Positions 14,257 through 20,158 of a stretch of 20,158 bases of DNA are shown piece after piece. Within the stretch, counting starts at the first letter, position 1, and the number at the start of each line of letters is the position of its first letter. The stretch comes from CAZLWA01 sp964563165 (lineage in GTDB: Bacteria; CLD3; SB21), in contig CAZLWA010000034.1 of assembly GCA_964563165.1 (NCBI GenBank), forward strand, positions 1 to 20,158, in the 5' to 3' direction. The notes beneath the pieces were generated by a model. The model was not told the origin of the DNA, searched no databases, and worked only from the letters and a program-made list of their open reading frames with translations. The position numbers and the translations under genes are program-made.

Positions 14257-15678
14257 ATGTTGAAGGCGGGCTTGAGCCGTTACAATTTTTGGTTTTTATT
14301 GATCCTGGGACTTGTTCTGGAAGTTCTGTTCTTTCAATTCGCCGGCCTCCGCGATGCAGCCGCTCAGGAAAGTGATCTCTTCTATTACTTCGGCGCCGCG
14401 TATGTCGTCTATATCTTAATTATCATTTACGTATCATTTTTTTGGGATAAAAGCTTCTTCTCTCCCGAACTCATCGTCGCCTTTGCCGTGGGATTTCGTT
14501 TGACCTTGTTGTTTTCCCCGCCGCTCCTCTCCGATGACGTCTACCGTTATGTATGGGACGGTAAGGTGGCCAACATGGGAATCAGCCCATACCGCTATGC
14601 GCCGGATTCCGATAATCTGACCGGGTTGCGAGACGACGTGATCTACCCGAAAATCAATCACAAATCGGTACCCGCGATCTATCCGCCGCTGATGCAGCAC
14701 CTTTTTCGCGGCGTAACGCTTCTTTCCCCGTCCGTCACAGCCGTTAAATTCGCCGTCCTGTTTTTCGACATCGGCACGCTTTTCGTCTTATTCTTGATTT
14801 TGAAATTTCTAGAACGGTCCCTTGCGTGGGCCCTGGTATACGCCTGGAATCCTCTGGTTGTGATCGAGTTTGCCGGCAGCGGGCACGGGGACTCGGCAGG
14901 CATTTTCTTCTTAATGCTGGGAATCTATCTTGCGATGCGGGCCCGCAGCATTTGGTCCGGCGTTTTTTTGTCATTGTCTTTTTTGGCAAAATTCATAGCG
15001 GTAATTTTCCTCCCGCTGGTCGAAGACGTCCGGTCACGCTGGAAAGAAATCCTGATCGCCCTCGCCTTGTTTGCGGCCGTCGTTTTCGTTTTATATTATC
15101 CGTTTCTCGATGAAGGCGTGCAGGTATTCGCCGGGTTGCGCAGTTACGCGGCGACCTGGGAATTCAATTCATCGCTCTATGCGCCGGTGTACGATTACCT
15201 GCAAAAATATTTCATGAACGATCCCGCACCAAATACATTTTTAGGCTGGGCGACGGAAAACAAGGCACGCTCGGCAGCAAAATTTGCAGTGTTCTGCGCC
15301 GGATTTTGTTTTTTTACCGGGGTGTGGATTCATCACGTGCGGAAAAGCTACGAGGGACAGAAGGAAAATATTTTACATGCGGCCTATCTCATCCTCGGCG
15401 CGTTCACGCTGCTCAATCCTGCCGCGCATCCGTGGACTGTCATTTGGATCGTGCCGTTCTTATGTTTTTTTCCTAATCCCGCATGGATGCTGTTGACGGG
15501 CACGATTTTCTTGTCGTACCGCGTTCTGAGCGGCTCCGCAACCGGCGGAGCCTGGAATGAGAGTTCGGAGATTCGGATGTGGGAATACGTACCTTTTTAC
15601 AGTATATTAATCGGCCATTTTCTGTGGATCACGATCACTAAAAGACTCAAAGCCCATCCCCCGGAGCTCTCGAAATGA
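14257..15678 (+). CDS. Polytopic GT-C glycosyltransferase, GT87-like
   Basis: A 473-residue integral membrane protein with about eleven hydrophobic segments. After the second transmembrane pair comes LLSDDVYRYVWDGKVANMG (91-109), where Ser-Asp92-94-Asp is the acidic catalytic motif of GT-C enzymes, then ISPYRYAPDS and AIYPPLMQHLF (140-150). GSGHGDSAG (207-215) matches the conserved GHND-like loop. These features fit the GT87 / polyprenol-phosphate-mannose-dependent mannosyltransferase group, which transfers a hexose from a lipid-phosphate donor on the outer face of the membrane. Acceptor and sugar are unknown. Start ATG at 14257 has a poor ribosome site. Its stop overlaps the next start as ATGA, so it is the first gene of a coupled operon with a sensor phosphatase and an ABC exporter. 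Confidence 0.85.
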   Translation: MLKAGLSRYNFWFLLILGLVLEVLFFQFAGLRDAAAQESDLFYYFGAAYVVYILIIIYVSFFWDKSFFSPELIVAFAVGFRLTLLFSPPLLSDDVYRYVWDGKVANMGISPYRYAPDSDNLTGLRDDVIYPKINHKSVPAIYPPLMQHLFRGVTLLSPSVTAVKFAVLFFDIGTLFVLFLILKFLERSLAWALVYAWNPLVVIEFAGSGHGDSAGIFFLMLGIYLAMRARSIWSGVFLSLSFLAKFIAVIFLPLVEDVRSRWKEILIALALFAAVVFVLYYPFLDEGVQVFAGLRSYAATWEFNSSLYAPVYDYLQKYFMNDPAPNTFLGWATENKARSAAKFAVFCAGFCFFTGVWIHHVRKSYEGQKENILHAAYLILGAFTLLNPAAHPWTVIWIVPFLCFFPNPAWMLLTGTIFLSYRVLSGSATGGAWNESSEIRMWEYVPFYSILIGHFLWITITKRLKAHPPELSK

Positions 15679-17081
15679 ACAAATATTTTCAAAAATCCGA
15701 TTGGCTCCTTGCGGCCGCCGGTATGATCGGAATTTCGTATTTCATTTTTTCCTATTCGAAGATTTATTCCGAGTCGGTTGCCGTCAAGATGATGCCGCGC
15801 GAAGAAGCCTCAAAGCTCGCGGAAGGCTTTTTGAAAAGCCCCGGCATCCTCGTTCCGGATAGTCTCAGCGATCTGCACCACAAGGTTGAGGTATCCGCAG
15901 ACCAAAAGCAGATCCGGTATCTGCAGGAATTACTGGGGGCGGAGAAAGCTCATCAGGTGATGGCTTCGGAAATTCCCGCCTACACATGGCGGCTGCGCTG
16001 GTACGTAGTGTCGAGTGAAAATATCCGCATGGGACGCGATCAGGAGGATAACGCCTCAGAGACGTCCGAAAAGAATTCCGATGAAAAAATGACCATTCAG
16101 TTTGACGGCGCCGGGCATTTGATCTATTATTCGTGCAGACTGAATGAGACAAAAAACCCGTCCGTGAAGGTGTCGGAGTTAGACACGCCCGGTTTAGCGC
16201 CGGGTCTTCCTTCCCCGGCCGCCATCACACCCGATTCAGCGAGGAAAATCGCCGCCGCGTTCGTTCAGAGATTAGGATGGCTGGATCTCGGCGACTTTTC
16301 CGAACCGGAATTGAAAAATTCGAATCAAAATCAGATCCAGAGCAACGTCTTCTCCCACATTCAAACGAACGAATTTTCGTTTGTCTCGAAACAAAAAAAA
16401 TACGGTACATCGATCGTTCTGAGAGTGGGTATTCAGGATGCCTCGGTTTCCCTGTTCGATCTTCGTTATCAGGTTCCTCCCGATTTTGTCCCCTTCAAAG
16501 AACGTCCGTTCGGGAAAGTTCAGCAAGTGACCAACGTCATCGTCATCCTCCTGTCCTGCCTGGCCATCATCATATTCTTCTTTAAGCAGTTTCGTACCGG
16601 CGCTTTTGACATCAAACTCGGGGTTTTTTTCGGCGTGATCACGTTCATAACTTTCGGCGTCATGATGTACGCCTTTGTGGGCACGGATCAGCGGCTTGCG
16701 TTGTTGATGATCATTATTTTCGGCGGGAGCTGGTGGATGCTGGCGACGGGTTTGGCCATCGCGGTGAGCGGTTCGCTGGCGCGCGACGTGTGGCCGGAAA
16801 AGTATCAGACGTTCGAAGCGATTCGGCGCGGAAAATTCTTTAATCGAAAGTTCGGTTTGAGCCTGCTGCGGGGAATTTTGTGGGCCTGCATCCTTTCGGG
16901 TACTATATCACTGATTCTGAAAATCATACCGCAAACTTCCGTTACGGCCGAATCGGAAAATGAAGCGCTGTTCGGCCAGCTCGGAGCCGTGTTTATCATT
17001 TGCGCCGTGATCTGGAATTCTCTGCTCAATGCCCATGCGGTTTGGCTTTTGGCTCTGGTCCGTCTTCCGGAAAAAAATTAA
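15675..17081 (+). CDS. Membrane sensor protein, N-terminal part of a split receptor-phosphatase
   Basis: A 468-residue product. It has one N-terminal transmembrane segment (10-28), a large outside region (about 29-284), then five transmembrane segments (about 285-303, 315-336, 341-365, 398-418, 436-462). The outside region seems duplicated: EEASKLAEGFLKSPG (43-57) and PDSARKIAAAFVQRLG (186-201) each begin an alpha/beta module with strands such as YTWRLRWYV, resembling PepSY-like modules. The loop SLARDVWPEKYQTFEAIRRG (367-386) recalls membrane parts of CPBP-type proteins, a guess. ATG overlaps the previous stop (ATGA). The ORF ends abruptly after an A7 run, inside the membrane domain; the next frame carries further transmembrane segments and a PP2C domain. 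With one A fewer the two make a single 839-residue protein, so this is probably the sensor half of a frameshifted gene. Confidence 0.75.
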   Translation: MNKYFQKSDWLLAAAGMIGISYFIFSYSKIYSESVAVKMMPREEASKLAEGFLKSPGILVPDSLSDLHHKVEVSADQKQIRYLQELLGAEKAHQVMASEIPAYTWRLRWYVVSSENIRMGRDQEDNASETSEKNSDEKMTIQFDGAGHLIYYSCRLNETKNPSVKVSELDTPGLAPGLPSPAAITPDSARKIAAAFVQRLGWLDLGDFSEPELKNSNQNQIQSNVFSHIQTNEFSFVSKQKKYGTSIVLRVGIQDASVSLFDLRYQVPPDFVPFKERPFGKVQQVTNVIVILLSCLAIIIFFFKQFRTGAFDIKLGVFFGVITFITFGVMMYAFVGTDQRLALLMIIIFGGSWWMLATGLAIAVSGSLARDVWPEKYQTFEAIRRGKFFNRKFGLSLLRGILWACILSGTISLILKIIPQTSVTAESENEALFGQLGAVFIICAVIWNSLLNAHAVWLLALVRLPEKN

Positions 17082-18195
17082 CTCGCGCTGGATCCTGTAT
17101 GGCATTGGAATGGGTATTGGGATCGTTACGCCGTACCTCTGTGCGAATACGGCTCCGCTTGCCGCGCGATTGATCCTGGGAGCGGTCTTGGGCGGCATGA
17201 CCGTTTTCGTATTGATCCGGTATGATTTTCTCACGATGATCGCCATGATACTCCTTGCCGACCTGTTCCGCCCGGGTTATGCGCTCATCCTCGGGGGCGA
17301 TCCGTACCAAAGCACGACGATGATTATTTTTTTGGCGCTGATCCTTCTAACGGCTTTGGCCGGAACGTTCAGCCGGGAAAGCGGAGAAGACATTTTAGAA
17401 TACGTTCCCGAATACGTCAGGGAGATCGAAAACAAGCAGCGCATGCAGAGGGAATTTGAAATCGCGCGGCATATCCAGACCACCTTACTCTGCCGAGCGG
17501 CGCCGCACAGCGACGTTTTTGAATTGGCCAGTTTCTGCGAGCCGGCGTATGAAGTAGGCGGCGACTATTATGATTTTATCTCATTTGCCGATTCACATAA
17601 CAAGAAAATTGGCGTCGTCATCGGTGACGTATCCGGAAAAGGCGTATCGGCGGCCTTTTACAGCACCCTCGTCAAAGGCATCGTGCAGACGCAGGCCGGT
17701 ATCACGCACGGTTCCGCCAAGGAAACGCTGGTACGCGTCAATGATATTTTTTACGAGCACGTCCAACGCGGAAAATTCATCAGCATGATCTACGCCATTT
17801 TTGATTTTGATAGAAAGAAAGTGACTCTGGCGCGCGCCGGCCATAATCCCGTGTTGATCAAAAAATCGAACGAAAATGAGCCGGAAACCGTCACGTCGCG
17901 CGGCATTGCGATCGGGCTCACGCGGGGAAAAACGTTTTACGATTCGCTGGATGAAATTGAAATACCGTTCAAGCAGAACGATGTGTTTGTTTTTTACACC
18001 GACGGGTTCTCGGAGGCCATGAATAAGCGAAACGAGGAATACGGCGAGAACCGGCTTTCCGAGATCATACAACAGCATTCTTTCTCCGAGCCGCAAGCGA
18101 TCATAGCCGAAATTAAGAAAGATGTTGCCCGCCATGCGGGCGCAACGCCTCAGCACGATGACATGACGATGGTCGTCGTCAAAATTAAGGGCTGA
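17029..18195 (+). CDS. SpoIIE/RsbU-type PP2C phosphatase, C-terminal part of a split receptor
   Basis: A PP2C-family serine phosphatase attached to membrane segments (about 21-39, 45-63, 66-80, 96-113). A short coiled linker (EYVREIENKQRMQREFEIAR) and HIQTTLL lead to the catalytic domain. Metal-binding motifs are complete: GGDYYDF (177-183), GDVSGKG (199-205), AGHNP (271-275), YTDGFSEA (323-330) and HDDMT (376-380). By homology it dephosphorylates an anti-anti-sigma or similar phosphoprotein; no such partner is in the window. The ATG at 17029 has no ribosome site and overlaps the previous ORF by 53 bases, so translation probably depends on it or on frame restoration at A7. From residue 17 the sequence continues the sensor protein. 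It overlaps the ABC gene by one base (TGATG). Confidence 0.85.
   Translation: MPMRFGFWLWSVFRKKINSRWILYGIGMGIGIVTPYLCANTAPLAARLILGAVLGGMTVFVLIRYDFLTMIAMILLADLFRPGYALILGGDPYQSTTMIIFLALILLTALAGTFSRESGEDILEYVPEYVREIENKQRMQREFEIARHIQTTLLCRAAPHSDVFELASFCEPAYEVGGDYYDFISFADSHNKKIGVVIGDVSGKGVSAAFYSTLVKGIVQTQAGITHGSAKETLVRVNDIFYEHVQRGKFISMIYAIFDFDRKKVTLARAGHNPVLIKKSNENEPETVTSRGIAIGLTRGKTFYDSLDEIEIPFKQNDVFVFYTDGFSEAMNKRNEEYGENRLSEIIQQHSFSEPQAIIAEIKKDVARHAGATPQHDDMTMVVVKIKG
17071..17077 (+). other. A7 run at the frame break of the receptor-phosphatase gene
   Basis: Seven consecutive A lie where the sensor frame (GAA AAA AAT TAA) stops and the phosphatase frame (AAA AAA ATT AAC) goes on. Removing one A gives CCG GAA AAA ATT AAC, joining both into 840 codons including stop (15675-18195). 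It could be an indel mutation, a sequencing or assembly error, a phase-variable tract or a transcriptional slippage site. Confidence 0.75.
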
Positions 18196-19898
18196 TGTTA
18201 AACATACGTATTTTCTCCTCCCACCGTTCGCTTTTTTTTCTGACCATGGTCTCGTGTTTTTTTTATTCCTTTTTTTCGGTTCTTAGCGTTTCGATCGTCA
18301 TGCCGTTTGTTAACATCATGTTTACGAAAATGGAACTGCCGGAAATGCCGGAAATATATTTCTGGAGATCCGATAAGGTCTTCTGGCTTGCAGTTTTGTG
18401 CGCGTTCACGTGGATAGTATTCCTTCTGAAGAATCTGTTTCACGTCAGCGCACTCCGGGTGACCGGCCGCATGCGCCATGCCCTCTCGCAGACATTGCGG
18501 AGTCAATTTCTTTCAGGAATTCTTGCATACGATCTTGAGTTCTTTCACCATACGCCCGGCGGGGCCGTTTCAGTCCGTCTTTTCGACAGCATTGACCGGT
18601 GCTGCGAGAAAAAAACGGCTGCCGTCTATGAATTTTCACGCAGCATTCCTCTTATTCTTTTATATGCCGGTTTGCTCGCGCTTATCAGCTGGAAGCTCAC
18701 GCTCCTGGGCCTTTTCGTCGTACCTTTTGTCAGTATTTCAAATATCCTGTCGCAAAGAGTTTTATCCATAGCCACCGCCCGTCACCAGAATATTCTGAGC
18801 GGCATGATGCATGATCTGCAGCAAAAATTGTATGCGGTCAAGTTGATCAAGATTTTCCATTCGGAAAAATTCGAATTGGAGAAATTTCAAACTCAGAATT
18901 CCCGATTGACCGAGAATCACCGCGAAAAGGATGCGGCCGAGCACTGGGGATTGGCGGCGGTCGAAATGGTGGGGGTGAGCGCGGGTGTGGCGTTACTGTA
19001 TGTCATCGGCTTCGAAAGTTTACGCGGAAATTTTAATTACGGACCGGGCGGTTTCGTATTATTTATCGCCGCCGTATTTTCGCTGATCGACCCGATAAGG
19101 AATACGGTCAAATCATTCCGGTCCATCGGCGAATCCGATCTGTTGCTGAATCACGTGAACACCCTTTTGGCAACTCCCGTTTCAGTTTGTGTTCCCGCCT
19201 ACCGGCTTTCCGGTTTCGATCCTGCCATACGATTCCACGACGTATCTTTCCGATACCATCCGTCGCTTCCCCTGATTTTAGACGGGGTGAGCCTTGAGAT
19301 CCGGAGCGGCGAAAAGATCGCATTAGCGGGCCCGAGCGGCGCCGGCAAAAGCACGCTGGTAGATCTGCTGCTGGGCTTGTATACGCCGACCGGGGGAAAG
19401 GTCACGCTGGATGATATTTCCGTATCGGAAGCGGACCGTTATGACCTGGCCAGTGTGTTCGGCGTCATTACGCAGGAAACTTTTTTGTTCCACGATACGG
19501 TCCGGAACAATGTCGTCTACAATCTGGCAGGCATTGAAGATGCGGAAATACTACGGGCGCTGAAAGCCGTTCATTTGCTGGATTGGCTGGAGCGTCAGCC
19601 GGAGGGATTGGATGCGGTTATCGGCGCGCGCGGCGACACGTTATCCGGCGGCGAGAAACAGCGCCTCGCTTTAGCGCGCATGATCCTGCGCCATCCGAAA
19701 ATTCTGATTTTTGACGAAGCCACATCCGCATTGGATCTGCAAACTGAGCATTTGATTCACAAGATGATATTGGACCTATTCTCCGGGCAAACGATCATTT
19801 TTGTTTCGCACCGGCCGACGATCTTCCCTCACGTGACTCGTATTCTTGAAATTACGGGCGCGGGCGTATTCGAGAATGCCGCGGCACTTTCTAATTAA
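18195..19898 (+). CDS. ABC exporter half-transporter, MsbA-like
   Basis: A 567-residue fusion of a type IV ABC membrane domain and an ATPase. About six transmembrane helices occupy residues 13-310, with the intracellular loop YDLEFFHHTPGGAVSVRL (112-129) typical of exporters. The ATPase shows Walker A GPSGAGKST (379-387), Q-loop Gln427 (ITQETFLF), signature LSGGE (483-487), Walker B ILIFDE (503-508), D-loop SALD and switch His539 (FVSHR). All catalytic residues are present, so a homodimer should be active. MsbA-like exporters flip lipids or glycolipids, which would fit the upstream GT-C enzyme, but the substrate is not shown. Its ATG overlaps the phosphatase stop (TGATG), implying coupled translation. 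It ends against a minus-strand gene, overlapping at a TTAA that holds both stops. Confidence 0.93.
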   Translation: MLNIRIFSSHRSLFFLTMVSCFFYSFFSVLSVSIVMPFVNIMFTKMELPEMPEIYFWRSDKVFWLAVLCAFTWIVFLLKNLFHVSALRVTGRMRHALSQTLRSQFLSGILAYDLEFFHHTPGGAVSVRLFDSIDRCCEKKTAAVYEFSRSIPLILLYAGLLALISWKLTLLGLFVVPFVSISNILSQRVLSIATARHQNILSGMMHDLQQKLYAVKLIKIFHSEKFELEKFQTQNSRLTENHREKDAAEHWGLAAVEMVGVSAGVALLYVIGFESLRGNFNYGPGGFVLFIAAVFSLIDPIRNTVKSFRSIGESDLLLNHVNTLLATPVSVCVPAYRLSGFDPAIRFHDVSFRYHPSLPLILDGVSLEIRSGEKIALAGPSGAGKSTLVDLLLGLYTPTGGKVTLDDISVSEADRYDLASVFGVITQETFLFHDTVRNNVVYNLAGIEDAEILRALKAVHLLDWLERQPEGLDAVIGARGDTLSGGEKQRLALARMILRHPKILIFDEATSALDLQTEHLIHKMILDLFSGQTIIFVSHRPTIFPHVTRILEITGAGVFENAAALSN

Positions 19899-20158
19899 AA
19901 TGCGTATTCCACATTAATACCCCACACGACATCGATGATTTGCTCCAGAGACTGATCCATCGGAACCCGAAGATACAGTCCTGGTTTTATGTTGTCAAAC
20001 ACACCGTGGACGACTATATCGAGCTGATGAATCGAGCGCTCGTCAAACGAACCGTTGGTGCCGGTGAGTATCAGTCGGCCGCTGAATCCTACGCCGAAGC
20101 CGAATCGATCCGCCTCATATCCGCCGCGCATACAATACAACAAAAACAGATCCGGTGA
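19895..20158 (-). CDS. C-terminal end of an outer-membrane beta-barrel protein (partial)
   Basis: The reading frame stays open to the window edge, so only the last 87 residues are seen. They alternate hydrophobic and polar residues in strands separated by short turns (GFGVGFSGRLILTGT, HQLDIVVHGVF, GLYLRVPMD, IIDVVWGINVEYAF) and end in a C-terminal Phe. This is the pattern of a Gram-negative outer-membrane beta-barrel with its assembly signal. The family cannot be named from this fragment. The TTG at 20143 is probably internal rather than the start. It supports a diderm host. The gene converges on the ABC exporter, sharing TTAA at the stops. Confidence 0.65.
   Translation of the reverse strand, partial: SPDLFLLYCMRGGYEADRFGFGVGFSGRLILTGTNGSFDERSIHQLDIVVHGVFDNIKPGLYLRVPMDQSLEQIIDVVWGINVEYAF

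Noticed and set aside
17593..18156. Minus-strand open frame of 187 codons opposite the PP2C domain
   Set aside because: The sense strand carries all PP2C motifs; the antisense product looks like a mirror frame.
1..20158. tRNA, rRNA, phage or integrative-element genes
   Set aside because: No cloverleaf, rRNA-like stretch, integrase, capsid or relaxase sequence was recognised in any frame.

Overview
The window looks like ordinary chromosome from a free-living or environmental bacterium of the Bacteroidota / FCB superphylum (Ignavibacteria- or KSB1-like). This placement is an inference. It rests on the exported family usually mislabelled 'asparagine synthetase B', a multiheme cytochrome-TPR lipoprotein, a GxxExxY protein, and intergenic repeats of the CGCAAAG / CACTAAGACACAAAG and A-rich heptamer kinds. 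No rRNA, tRNA, CRISPR array, integrase or recognisable transposase was seen. GC is moderate by eye. Most genes have usable Shine-Dalgarno sequences and several use GTG or TTG starts.

Layout. (1) 44-3091: a seven-heme cytochrome-TPR lipoprotein (minus strand), divergent from a diheme cytochrome c lipoprotein (plus strand). They are probably partners in extracytoplasmic electron transfer. (2) 3202-11058: a long run of minus-strand genes. In transcription order these are a PtsN-type EIIA, an exported conserved protein, a CoA-disulfide-reductase-like flavoprotein, inorganic pyrophosphatase, a Nudix hydrolase, a GxxExxY protein, GMP synthase and an RlmC/RlmD-type rRNA m5U methyltransferase. The gaps in this run are full of short repeats, several of which supply the last codons, the stop or the start of adjoining genes. 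(3) 11059-12480: a control region with a good ptsN promoter, a terminator-like hairpin and tiny overlapping ORFs, followed by a secreted zinc phospholipase C / S1-P1 nuclease-like enzyme. (4) 12484-14151: an NFACT (RqcH/Rqc2 family) ribosome quality-control protein, tail to tail with the previous gene. (5) 14257-19898: a tightly coupled plus-strand operon encoding a GT-C (GT87-like) polytopic glycosyltransferase, a large membrane sensor-phosphatase gene split by a one-base shift at an A7 run, and an MsbA-like ABC exporter. (6) 19895-20158: the C-terminal end of an outer-membrane beta-barrel protein on the minus strand.

The most interesting items are: the GxxExxY gene, bounded by inverted CGCTGATTTTTATGAT-type repeats, which looks like an inserted cassette that now ends the Nudix gene; the A7 frameshift that separates the sensor half from the PP2C half of an otherwise continuous 839-residue protein; the unusual grouping of a GT-C enzyme, a receptor phosphatase and a lipid-type exporter; and the set of heptanucleotide arrays and palindromes in the intergenic spaces.
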